Shown piece after piece: positions 45,372 to 55,970 of a stretch of 64,000 bases of DNA. The position numbers and the translations under genes were made by a program. Within the stretch, counting starts at the first letter, position 1. Each line of letters begins with the position of its first letter. A model generated the notes under the pieces. It saw nothing but the letters and a program-made list of their open reading frames with translations, did no database searches and had not been told where the DNA came from. The DNA comes from Phaeotremella fagi (taxonomy: Eukaryota; Basidiomycota; Tremellomycetes; Tremellales; Phaeotremellaceae): NCBI GenBank assembly GCA_001599715.1, contig BCHU01000007.1:67586-131585 (forward strand), read 5' to 3'.

Positions 45372-47567
45372 CTAATCTTCATTAGGAGTGATCACCCCAC
45401 TCCCCTCCAGACTTTCAGAGATCATCGATATCTCCTCTTCCCCCTCTCCCTCCCCTTCCCCTTCCAAACCACCAGCCAAAGTTTCAGTCCACTGAAGTAC
45501 CTTTGAACCAACTCTAACATCTTCTTTCGCTCTACTCAAACTCTTCTCCCCAAGTTCCCTCATCCCTTTAACGACCATGACGATTTTTTCCCAACGCGAT
45601 TCAATCTCTGGATCTTGGATGCTTTCGTCGAATTCATCGTTTCCCATGCCCATGCCTATTCCCAGACCGTAGATTTCATCGGTGGGCGCGGATGACGATG
45701 AGGAGAGAAGAATGTTGGCACCACCCGGTAGTGAGGTTCGGACGATTCGACGGAGTTTTAGCAGCTCGGTTCGTTGTTTCGCTTTCGTTGCTGTTTTGGG
45801 TGGTTAATTTTGATTATGGGGTTGGTGGGAACACTTACCCTCTAAGGACCGATTAATAGCCATCAGACTAGCGTTGGAGATCTCAAGATCTGCAATCTGT
45901 TTTCATGTCAGTCACTACTGTGTTCCCCAATTGACATGTTTTGACCCACTTTACGATTAATCTTTGCTTGTTCTGCATCAATTTCCAAAACGATATCAAC
46001 GTCATCAGGACTTTCACCTCCCAACTTTCCTTTCCCGTTATCGAATCTCAAATCAACTCCGTCCTCAGTATCGTCAACAGCAGTCGAACCACTCAATCGA
46101 TCTCTATCTCCACGTTGAAATTCCTGATTCAACCTGATAGCGTTCTCGATACTGGTCCTCACTCCAACATGCGAATCGATGTATCCACCTACACCGGCCG
46201 AAGAGGGATTACTGATTTCACTACCGCTCCCACTTAATCTACGAATCTCGTTCTCACTGGGTCCTGATGATCCGTATTCTGATCTCGTCCTCACCGGTGT
46301 TAGTGTTGGTAAAGCTATTGGTTTTAGTTCGGGTGAAATCGGTGGTTCAGGTAAGGAAGGTGGGATGAAATTCGGTAAAAATGGTAAAGGGTGTCTATGT
46401 TTTGATTTCCTTTCACCGAAAGAAGTCGATGCGGTTGGAAGGGTTGACGTATCTCTTGATAAAGGGGACGTGTCTATCACCGAGGCTCTCCTATCTTGAC
46501 CGCCGTTTTCATTAAAATCTGACGATCCATGGGCGGGTGATGGTGGACAGGACGCTATTGGATGTTGTAGTCTTTGATGAGAAAAATGATAGCCATGAAC
46601 AGGTGTTGCGGTTGCTGATAATGGATAACCTTGAGGTAGGTTGTTTTCTATCACTGAAACGGGTAAGGATTCAGGTGAATATGTTAAACCTCTTCTAGAC
46701 GTATGATCATACGGTACGCCCGTGTTTATCAGTGACTCCATAGTAGGATTCGATATGAGACTAGCTGGTGATAAAAGTGGTGAAGGATGATAAGAGCTTT
46801 CACCGACTATCGCACGTGAATGTGAAGGTGTGACGGGAAGATGCGATAGATGATTGGAATTGACGGACGAAGTCGATGACAACAGTGGATTACGGGGTGT
46901 TCCAAGTCCTCCCGTACTGCTAGATCTTTCTGTGGATGCATTTGGATGGTCGTTACCATCACTTCCTGCTCTGGATCGAGTTCGGACTCGGGCGGTAACG
47001 GTCGTAGGTAAAGTTTCTGAAGGTGTTAACGAACCTCTTCGAACGAATTGTTCCGGTGATACATCGTTAGACGCAAGATTAACTTTAGCACGAGGAGCTG
47101 GGGTAGTGTTACCCCTACGTATTGACGTTGGTGGTCCCATAGTTCCAGTCCCTGGTGTCATTGGTGAAATAGGGGGTGTTTGAGTCTGAGCTCTAACCAG
47201 TCTGCCTTGTGGTGTTGACGCTCCAATGGTGGATGATTTAGTTGAAGAAGCATGATGAATTAGACTCGGTCTTGTAGAAGGTGCTGCTGAAACTCCAGAT
47301 CGAAGAGATGATGTCGAAGGTGTCGAACGAATGACAGGTCTAGGTGAGGGCGAAGAAGTCGAAGTCGAGGGTGACGCTATGGATGAAAGATCAACTTTAG
47401 CTCTGGCTCGAGGTTGAGATCTGATCGTAGCAGCTGCAGTTGGAGGTGTAGGTAGAGTTAAAGGTATCTGAGCAGTTACCTTTAGGATTTTGGTTAGTTA
47501 CAAGTTGTTAAATGGAGGTGGATTTGGTTGAACCTACTTTACGCTTGGGTTTGAGTGTATCGGACAT
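45372..47567 (-). CDS. Ser/Pro-rich protein with C-terminal coiled coil
   Basis: About four exons leftward from the ATG at 47567 (SDTLKPKRK). The first about 600 residues are disordered Ser/Thr/Pro/Arg with many SP/TP sites (PISPMTPGTGTMGPPTSIRR, SLTPSETLPTTV), which are candidate proline-directed kinase targets. A conserved-looking helix of about 55 residues follows (DIVLEIDAEQAKINRKIADLEISNASLMAINRSLE), then KQRTELLKLRRIV. The end is acidic. It has no signal peptide or membrane span. I do not recognise the family; the coiled coil with a SLMAINRSLE-type motif is the part to search. It shares a divergent promoter with the poly-Q gene. Confidence 0.65.
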
Positions 47568-48092
47568 GATTGGTATGGTTGAGTTCCTTTCTTTCTCGTG
47601 TTCGATCTCACATTGGCATTTGATGTTGATCTTAGGTTGCTGTTCTACCTGGATGCTTAGAAGAAGAACGAAAAGAGATGATGAAAGATGAAAAAATGAG
47701 ATGGAAAGGAGATTTGTTGTTGTTTCTGGTACTGAATTGAGTATACTTAATTTATCCTCCCATTTAATATACCCTTAAATAAACACCTGAAGAGACCCTA
47801 CGAACCAACAGTCAACAGACAGCGACAAAGACATAGTTGATAGCGACAACGACATAACTGGTAACGACAACTACATCTACGAAGGAGATAGAAGAGATTA
47901 CAGTGCCTACTGAGATCAAGGAAACGATTAATAGACCTAGGATTACCTAGATTTCAATCAAGGAACTTGGTTGAAACTCACCCCGCCAAGCACAGTCATA
48001 TCATTTCAGGAATAGGAGAGAACAGGATCAGATAGGATAGGATACTTAGATTCAGAAGGTATATATAGGACACGATAGGATAACACATCACA
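47568..48092. promoter_or_regulatory. Divergent promoter, TATA and imperfect 21-mers
   Basis: 525 bp between two divergently transcribed genes. ATATATAG at 48061-48068 is close to the poly-Q gene's ATG (48093). Three imperfect 21-nt direct repeats at 47821-47882 lie near the middle. Otherwise no gene. Confidence 0.4.
47821..47882. repeat. Three imperfect 21-nt direct repeats
   Basis: Units begin AGCGACAAAGACATAG, AGCGACAACGACATAAC and AACGACAACTACATC, spaced exactly 21 nt. They share GCGACAAMGACATA as a core. Intergenic, in a divergent promoter. Confidence 0.6.
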
Positions 48093-49145
48093 ATGAACCC
48101 TACAAATACAAATTCAAATTATCCTCAACCTCAACATTTCCAACCACCTCCTCAATTCCAATCTCATCCTCAACACTATCAACAGCAACAACAACAATTT
48201 AATCCCCAACTACATCAACAACAACAAGCTTACGTTCAACAACAGCAGCAACAGCAACAACAACAGTTACTCCATCAACAACAATTACTGCATCAACAAT
48301 CAGGTATGAACATGGTTACACCACCTGATATAGCTATGTTAGCCCATCAAGGTTTTTTACATCAACAACAACAATTGGCCGCTATGGCGAACGCGTCTCA
48401 AAGTGCTCAACTACAAAGTTCGCATCCTATGATGAATCGACCACCTGCTCCGATGAACGTTAACGCCATGAATCAAATGTCAATGAACATGGGAAGAAGT
48501 GGTCCAAGTTCTTTATCACAACCTCAACAACCGGTTAAAAAGAGAAAGGTAAGTTCACGTTAATTCGATACTATGACCATTTCATTGAATCACCAAATAG
48601 CCTCGAGCACCTCAAGCTCAACTGCTACAACCACACAGTAGATCACTTAACCCACCCCCACCAACTGACCACTACTTGAAGAACGCAATGGCAGTCCATC
48701 CCACGCACCCCCAATCAATCCAAACCGAAGGGATCGAACCTTGGGCTGATGGACTTGATGAAATCGATCCGAGAGAATTAGCGATGGGTAGATTCAGGAT
48801 ACGACATGAAGTTCTAAGTGATATTTTCGGTGGTGAAGAGTTGAGTGAGTGATTATTCTTCAACTGCATGTCTTTTATCTGACGTCCTTTGGATGTAGAA
48901 CAAATCGTTGATGGACCTTATGACCCATGGGAAAAATTAGGTATGGATCATGAAACGTTAGAGCAGAAAGTCGTAAGTCCACTCTGATCATTGACTATAT
49001 CAGGAATGATACATGAATCTAACACAAACCATAGTTATCGTTGGAAAAATCGAATGCTGAATTAGAGGAGAAAGCAGAAAGTGAATTGGAAGCTTTCAAA
49101 AAGCAATTGGAGAATATCGATAACGGTGGAGAGATCAAGGCATGA
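48093..49145 (+). CDS. Poly-Gln nuclear protein, possible chromatin cofactor
   Basis: About four exons. The N-terminus is Gln/Pro/His-rich with CAA/CAG runs (up to nine or more Gln), then Met/Asn-rich sequence. A basic nuclear-localisation patch (PVKKRKPRAPQ) spans the first intron. The ordered part, GIEPWADGLDEIDPRELAMGRFRIRHEVLSDIFGGEEL, resembles a short helical module in fungal chromatin-remodelling or transcription cofactors, a weak impression I cannot name. A short coiled coil closes the protein (LEKSNAELEEKAESELEAFKKQLENI). A role as a SWI/SNF- or Mediator-associated factor is inference only. Confidence 0.65.
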
Positions 49146-49261
49146 TCAGGTTCAGAATACATATATGACCAACTGTTTGAATGTAAAGTGAATCCAAAGC
49201 AGAAGTATGGAATTACGCTGGTGATCTCTAATTCAATCCAACCTCACTTGCATCTCAAATT

Positions 49262-49792
49262 TTACAAACATCTGGTACTCATCAAAACCCGAGCAACAGT
49301 CAAAGCCCATTTCTCCTCGATCGACTGATCATCATCAAAGACATGAGAATTTTCAAAAGCCTCCAACTCCTCATAAAGAAATTCAATGAATTCCTCTTCC
49401 AACGCCCAAATCTTGATCTCCCCGTTGATAACTCTCTGATAAGAATTCGGTGGACCTTTGGATTGTCCACAAAATGTTTCTACAGTCTGATTGAATTGGA
49501 GGATTGAACTTTTCTCATCGTTTGTGGTATAGATTGGATCTTCATTTTCATTTTCAAAAGATCTACTCGAGTTATACAGGAAATGGGATCTAACGTAGTG
49601 TGTCATATCTTCACTGTCATCTGTATCTTTCTTGATTTCCTCCGTTAGATAGTAAAGATTCAGGAAACCTTGTGCAGCCCTGATCTGGTGAGTTAGATCA
49701 GATGGGTGATGTGAAATACGAGAAGTGTTCGAGTTACCACTCCCTTTTGTTCTACGGATTCGTTTTCTGTATCTTTGTTTTGAAGTTTCCAT
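49262..49792 (-). CDS. Orphan hypothetical protein, 176 aa
   Basis: A single-exon frame. I start it at the ATG at 49792 (METSKQRYRKRIRRTKG); an upstream ATG at 49846 would add an 18-residue hydrophobic lead. It is basic at the N-terminus and acidic at the C-terminus (ALEEEFIEFLYEELEAFENS). There is no motif I recognise. It is convergent with the poly-Q gene, about 115 bp apart. Confidence 0.5.
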   Translation of the reverse strand: METSKQRYRKRIRRTKGSGNSNTSRISHHPSDLTHQIRAAQGFLNLYYLTEEIKKDTDDSEDMTHYVRSHFLYNSSRSFENENEDPIYTTNDEKSSILQFNQTVETFCGQSKGPPNSYQRVINGEIKIWALEEEFIEFLYEELEAFENSHVFDDDQSIEEKWALTVARVLMSTRCL

Positions 49793-50568
49793 TTTTGAAA
49801 TAAAAACAAGATACGATGATAAGACCGGTTTTCTCAAAAGCAACATGCTACTGGTCTTCGCTCAGAAATTTCTGAGATCAAATTGATTTTAGTGTGCGAG
49901 CAATCGTATTTGTCAGGAAGGCTTTGGAAATGGAAAGTAATCTTAGTGAGACTTCGGAGTAGGTAGACACTAACTAATCATACAGTGTTTACCATGCAGG
50001 ATTATTTTTCACTCCGTTTTTTCTTAGAAAACCACAACTTATTAAAGATAAATCATGTCGATGACATGGTATTGAACATAGTTTGAACGTTTATGACTGG
50101 GTAGAGTTCTGTAATCCTTTCCATACCATACATGTGTTCGTAGCCACATTTGCCCAACATAATGTACTCTACAATCGGATTCAACCTGGTCAATCAACTT
50201 CCAAACAAAATCATAAGGAAATCTCAACTCGTTTTTCTCGTTGCTCCTTTTTCTTAGACTTTTGAACCGCCTTCCAACAGTTTCTCTTACTTTTCATCCT
50301 AAGCTGCACTCATCGGTTCGAATGTTTTCCATCATTACTTTCAGAAGGCCTTCTGGAGAGATGAATGAAACTGTAAGGATAAATATATTTCTCTTCCTTC
50401 TACCACCACAAATTGAAAGCAAGTCAGAGGAAATGTCTACCATCTAAAACAAATCAACTTCATCCCAGATACTGCTTCAGGTAAGATAATCTGGCTGCAT
50501 ATTTTTTCAATCCAAACTACTGTTCTATATACTGTTCTAATATGTATCGCAAACCTCTACCTCATAGT
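49793..50568. other. Spacer, no gene seen
   Basis: 776 bp: promoter of the 176-aa orphan and 3' flank of the GRE2-like reductase. Overlapping short frames on both strands show no domain. No RNA gene recognised. Confidence 0.5.
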
Positions 50569-51755
50569 TCAAAGCAGGTGCTTAACGTTATCATGTAAAG
50601 TCTGTTCAAGAGGGATGTAATCTCTCCCCGCATACTTCCTGATCAAACCCGTAGAAATCGATCTATCAATCTCTTGAACAGGAGGATCCTGAATATCCAG
50701 ATCCTCAGAAAAAGATTTATCGGGATATCTTTCTCTCCAGATTTTGAGAATTTGATTAAGATTGATTGGTTGGTGTCCAGCAGCCCAGAGTCTTTCATGA
50801 TTAACATCGGGGGATAGAAGCGCCGCGACGTGAACTACAGCAACGTCTTTGACGTCTACGAGCCATGGGGCTGGTGTGAAGAAACCTAACATGAAATTCC
50901 CTTTTATGTGACCGTTGAAAATCGAGTTTAGACCGGTTGAGGTTGAATATACTCCTGGGGCTGGGTTGTAGGGTTCACCGAAGACTAGAGAGGGGAGGAC
51001 GGTGTTGATAGCGAATGATGGCTAACAATTATCAGCTGGATATCTTGAATAAGGGCTTACTTGATTCTCATCGACCCATTTCCATAAAGCCTGCTCAGCC
51101 CTAGTTTTACTAGCCGCATAAACTCTTCCACCTTTGAATGGACAATCATCAGGTAACTCATAAGCTTGTTTGACGGATGATTCATTCCAATCTTTCGAAG
51201 TGTAGGTTCTGTCAACACCAAATTCGGGTCTGTACGCTGCAACAGTGGATGAGGTTACCACTGCAGATTTAAATCCTGGAATTTTGGCTGCTAGCTTGAT
51301 GATATCCGTGGTCATCTGTGTGGCTTTCTCGATAGCTTTGTCGGGGTTGGGTACACCTCCAAAAGCATGTGAGTTATCGATGGCAAGATGAATAAGACCT
51401 TTTGTTCCTGTCATAAAGTACTTAATATCAGACAGTCAAAGTGATGAAAAGCGAGTACATACCTTGAAGAACGGTTTCATAACCATCTCCAACAGTCGGA
51501 TCTTCGACTGCCACAAACTCAATCAACCCTTCCCCGTAAGCTTTCTCGATCTTTTCCTTGAGCGCTTGGGCTTTGGTGACATCACGAGTGATTCCTCTGA
51601 CTTTAATTCCTCTTGATGCGAGTTCATCCACGACCGAACTGGTATTGTGGGTCAATACGCGTTTCTTTCGACGGCGACCAAAACTTACGCTCCTAGGAAA
51701 CCTGTGGCACCGGTGACAAGAACTGTTTCGCCTTTCTGGATTCTATCTGACATTG
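50569..51755 (-). CDS. GRE2-like NAD(P)-dependent reductase/epimerase (SDR extended)
   Basis: Four exons leftward from the ATG at 51755. An extended short-chain dehydrogenase: the nucleotide motif GATGFLG near the N-terminus, a Ser/Thr block (VVTSSTVAAY), and the catalytic YxxxK in VYAASKTRAEQALWKW. Downstream NTVLPSLVFGEPYNP and DVKDVAVVHVAALL are typical of the Gre2/dihydroflavonol-4-reductase subgroup, which reduces aldehydes and ketones such as methylglyoxal. The substrate is unknown. The first intron (GTAAGT at about 51691 to CCAG) must be removed to link the Rossmann motif to SVVDELASRG. No transit peptide. Confidence 0.84.
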
Positions 51756-52974
51756 TAATTTCGAGCTGTGGAGCTGTAAGAGAGGATTACCGAGATGGTT
51801 TGAAGAACTGGGAGTCATACCCCCCAACAAGGTTTTATATCTCGTCCTCATCAAGGATATTGACTAATCACGACGGACATCTGTCGGCCATTTTACCAGA
51901 TTATCAATACCACAAGGTATCTATCACGTTGGGTTCACTTTCAAGCTCCTCAAAATCGGTCATTGTGGAGGAGATTGACAAGGTGTCCTTGTGCTCACTT
52001 ACCAATCTATGCTCTCTTCCCTTGACTCATTTGTCTTTGTGACAAGTTGGATAGGTGGGATTAGTAAGCCATTCATTTCATTGATTCGTTCAATGGGGGA
52101 CCGTCAGCTTTCCTGTCAAAATGTACACGAGCAATGTCATATCACAGATCACGAGTTGAGATTATGAGGGAGCTTCAATACCAATCGTATAGATCGCTTG
52201 GTATGTCCAGTCAAGCCAGATCTGGAGGATGGATTTGGTATTAACACAGATTAGGTCACACTGGACAAAGACTGCTTGCTTATACTCTCTTTAAATCCGA
52301 GATTGTGATCAAGGTAGATCAGTTAGATTCTGACCGGACGACTTTAATATCGATGCATAGCACTATCTAGAGGATGAGTTCAATCAATGGGAAAATACAA
52401 TGTCAGATTTAACCTTTCTCAAAGACTTTGAAGCTATTCCACCATTTAAACTCAAACACTGAAGCCTATCGTAGCTCAGATTGACATCTGTAGAGAACCA
52501 TATCATATCGTTGAGACTGATAGACTCAAGACTCATGTAAGAGCTTCAATATATTCCATCGTGACTTCGAAGATGTAACCAGAAACCAAAACCCCAAGAG
52601 CCTTGAGCCTTCCGATGGCTTTTTCGGCTTGAACCGTCGAAACTGTTAGTCATAGTGATGACGGAATATGATGAATTGAATTTGTAAGCAATCACATGAA
52701 TTCTATTTACGTTTTTGAGGCATTTTACGAGAGTAGTTGTGGTGGGAGAGCGTTCTTTGAATTCATCTCTGTCTACGTTGACGATTCTTCAAGTTAATAG
52801 ATTTACTGGAATTGGATATAGGTTCCCAAGGAAGGAAATACAAGTAGACATACTGCCACTCTGACTTTTAGTAATCAACACACCTAGTATCAATATCCAC
52901 TCTTAACATCCACTTTCACTACACTTCAACCACTCCACTCAACCATATCACCACTCAAGAAGCTATTCACAACA
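51756..52974. other. 1.2-kb divergent spacer, no gene seen
   Basis: Holds the promoters of the leftward reductase and the rightward DsbA-fold gene. A rightward 131-codon frame starting inside the reductase's first intron runs into it but has no family features. No RNA gene or repeat recognised. Confidence 0.5.
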
Positions 52975-53900
52975 ATGACAACGGTCCCCAAAAAATACAA
53001 AGTCGACATAACAGTAAGTACCAAATCCATTGCAAAACTAACCAAAATTTAGTCAGACGTAATCTGTCCCTTCTGTCTGATAGGAGTCAAGCAATTACTT
53101 TTAGGTAAATAATCCTAATCTTCAGATGAAAGCAATGTAAGCTGAAAGACCCACAGCTATCGATGAATACAAACTCCAGAACCCAAGTTCACCTATCGAA
53201 GTTGACATCAGATTGTTACCTTATCAATTGAATCCACTTCTCGCAGAAACTCCAATGTCCAGAGATCAATATGCGACTGAGAAATTTGGTGCTGAAAGAT
53301 GGAAATCAATTTCGGCTGGTATGCAAGAAAGATTCAAATCAGTTGGTTACGATGCGTAAGTCCCCCCCTCCCTCAGCCAAAACTGACAAAAACCAAAAGT
53401 AAACTAGACGGACAAATCTCATCTTCCCATTTGGCACACCGACTCCAAACCTACACCCTCCTAAAGTATCCCAATAAACAATTGAATCTAGCAATGGACA
53501 TCTTTAAAGGATACCATTTGGAAGGTATCCCACCATCAGATAAAAAGTTTTTATCAAAAGTAGCCATTGATAACGGTGTCTTCCAAACCCCAGAACAAGT
53601 TTCCGAATTCTTAGATGGGGATTTGTACGATAACGAAACTAAGAAAGGATATATGACGGCGAAACAATTGGGAGTTACTGGGGTCCCATTCTTTGTTTTC
53701 CAAGATAAATACGCTGTTTCGGGGGCTATGGGTGTAGAGGAGTTCGTTAAGGTAAGTGGAGTTTGTGGTTTTGGATGGGATTTTAGGATGGTGTTGACAT
53801 GTTGCTTTAGGTGTTTACTGAAATTTCGAAAAGAGAGTTAAAGGAGAAACCGATTTTGAGTTCTGGTGAAGTTTGTCAACCCGAGGCTCAGACTGCTTAG
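52975..53900 (+). CDS. DsbA-like thioredoxin-fold oxidoreductase (FrnE/HCCA isomerase type)
   Basis: Five exons from the ATG at 52975. The beta-strand/active-site start is VDITSDVICPFCLIGVKQL, where CPFC aligns with the CPWC site of FrnE-like DsbA proteins. Later parts include LPYQLNPLLAETPMSRDQY, SHLAHRLQTYTLLKYPNKQLNLAMDIFKGYHLEG and the cis-Pro segment GVTGVPFFVFQDKYAVSGAMGVEEF. Both thioredoxin-fold landmarks (CxxC and the VP cis-proline loop) are present. The family includes polyketide-associated FrnE and glutathione-linked isomerases; in fungi its role is unclear. No signal peptide, so cytosolic. Confidence 0.85.
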
Positions 53901-54152
53901 GTTGGAGGGAGAGGTTGAGCGGGTGGGATGAGATCAGTTTTTGGGCTGCTTGGGTGATCCTGTAGATGTGTGAAGTTCCGAGATCGTTCTCTGTCGTTGT
54001 TGGATTTCAATGGTTGTACTCGACTACATTTAGTTGTTTTTGATGTGTCGTCTTGTTTGATTTAGAAGATATGCATATGGTGATGCAGTGGTGAAAAGAA
54101 CCAGTCATTGAATACAAACAAAAATCCTAAAACCCAAACCCAACACCCACCC

Positions 54153-54856
54153 CTAAACCCTACGATACAACCTGAACCAATACCTAACATTCTCCAATTT
54201 ACATTCCCATTCCCTACCCCCCTCAAGTCTGAACCAAGAACTATCAACACCTTTCACGAGATCCCATTTCCCAAACCTCTCACCACCAACCAATTCACCC
54301 GCCGGTCCGACCCCCAAAAGAGAATCAATAACCATCCAGATAGGCCATGTTCTCCCGTCTTTACCCAATGGGAATTCCGCAATGTCAGAAGCGGAATCTG
54401 CTATCAGGAGATAAGTTCCTGCGGTGGTTTGAAGGGTGAGAGTGGTGAGGAGGTCGATGGTGGCTGTTCGGGATTGGGTTAGGAGTTCGGTTAGGGTGAA
54501 GAGGATCGTTATTAGGTTGGTTGAAGGGAGGATTGGTTTGAGATCGAGATGAGAGGTTGGGGTGGTGGTTTCTGATGAGGATTCTGTTGATTCGCCGGTC
54601 GAAGCTGAAAGTTCAAGTAGGTTACCACGAATGAATTCAACTTGTAAAACCTGTTCATCCAATTTCCATTGTTCCCTAATAGAATTTTCGAATTTGGAAA
54701 TAACACCTGACCAATCGCCTATATCTATTCCTGTAAATTTCCATGAATCCTTTTGAATCGATGGATCATCTGAACAAGATTTTATTAAGGCTGCGATAGC
54801 GATTAATTCAGATCCTGCACCGCCGCCTAGAGCTAGTATATTTCTTTGATTCGTCG

Positions 54857-54917
<61 letters not shown>

Positions 54918-55379
54918 AGAAGTGGTTGGGTCGGTCCAAATCCCACGTAATGGTTTTAAATTTCCTATGAAATCTCGAAAACATAGAGCTCTACTAGGTA
55001 CCCATCTAGCTGAATAGGTATCTAGCATCCCGAGCGTTTGATCTGCTCTAATAGAATTGTCGTTGAACACCGCTAACCATTCTCGGTCGTATAATAAAGA
55101 TTTGATTTTTTGGATGGTAGACAAGAAATCTTGGTGGGTTAGGGTGGAGGATAGGGCATGTCTGATGAGAGTGAGGATGTCGTTCTCGGTAGGGATGTTT
55201 TTGTTCAGGCTGAGGTTGGTGAGGGAGAATGAAAGTTCGTCGTCCGAGGATTCGTCGGAGGATTCGTTTGGATTGGGGACGTTATCTTTGGCTGGGGGGT
55301 GGTGGAGTTTCTTCTTGGGTTTGGGTTTAGCTGTTTTGTGTCTTGGTGGTGGACCTCCTGTTCTTGATCTGTGGGTCAT
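54153..55379 (-). CDS. BMT6-like: 25S rRNA (uridine-N3) methyltransferase, BMT6 type
   Basis: Intronless, reading leftward from the ATG at 55379 (408 residues). An N-terminal basic nuclear or nucleolar stretch (KTAKPKPKKKLHH) precedes the methyltransferase. The signatures of the family (Methyltransf_34) are YSARWVPSRALCFRDF before the SAM site and NILALGGGAGSELIAIAAL as the SAM-binding loop, then WKFTGIDIGDWSGVISKFE and ITILFTLTELLTQSRT. Yeast Bmt6 makes m3U2843 in 25S rRNA. A run of about 21 Ser, encoded mostly by TCG repeats, sits just before the SAM loop. In other species this is a short linker. An in-frame ATG at 55439 would add 20 residues. Confidence 0.8.
54858..54917. repeat. (CGA)20 trinucleotide repeat coding poly-Ser
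   Basis: About 20 perfect CGA units on the + strand, read as TCG (Ser) in the BMT6-like gene on the minus strand. It is in frame, so length changes alter only Ser number. Confidence 0.92.
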
Positions 55380-55970
55380 GGTGGTGGGTAGGGGAGGTGA
55401 AATGATAATGAAAGAGAGATCTGAGATGTTGATTTTCAAAATTATATGCGAAAAAATACTTTCTCACGGTGTAAAATCTGTTCCTCGCACCAACACCTCC
55501 TCCCCCTCCCGCTCGAAATTTTCATCTATATCTTCCAATTTTTTTTTTTTCCTATCAAAAAGTATGGTTTCCTCTCTGCCGCACTGTTTGATCGTCCACT
55601 AGACACTAACAGCGCTCAGAGGATTCACTAGACGAACGGATTAATGTCTCGTTGACTATATAGGAAACTTAGCTTCCCTTGTTAAAAAGTGGGTGGATTA
55701 AGTGCTGAATGTCATGATACATTTCGAGTAGTTTTCTTTTGGATTCTATCTCTTGTTTGGGGGTTGTGTCTTGTATTGTGGATGTATTCATTATACTTGT
55801 CATTTACGTCGCTGCAGATCATCGTCGTATAGTCCAAGCACTTCTCTTCGCGTTGAATGATTTCTGAACTAGGACTTCACTCCTAGTCTTCACCAACTGT
55901 TCAGACACTTAGATCGTCGACTCGACACCTCTCCATCACTGACCCTTCGAGACTGCATCTCTCTATCTCA
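55380..55970. other. Divergent spacer, no gene seen
   Basis: 591 bp with the promoters of the BMT6-like gene (left) and KEX1 (right), including a poly-T tract near 55542-55550 and a pyrimidine-rich run before KEX1. No RNA gene recognised. Confidence 0.5.

Noticed and set aside
46179..46499. Rightward 106-codon frame in the S/P-rich gene
   Set aside because: Antisense shadow of low-complexity sequence; the leftward frame is 417 codons long without a break.
51647..52042. Rightward 131-codon frame near the reductase start
   Set aside because: Half of it is antisense to the first exon and intron of the GRE2-like gene and the rest is promoter sequence with no domain.
54108..54482. Rightward 124-codon Pro/Asn-rich frame
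   Set aside because: It is antisense to the 3' end of the BMT6-like gene, whose conserved residues are in the leftward frame.
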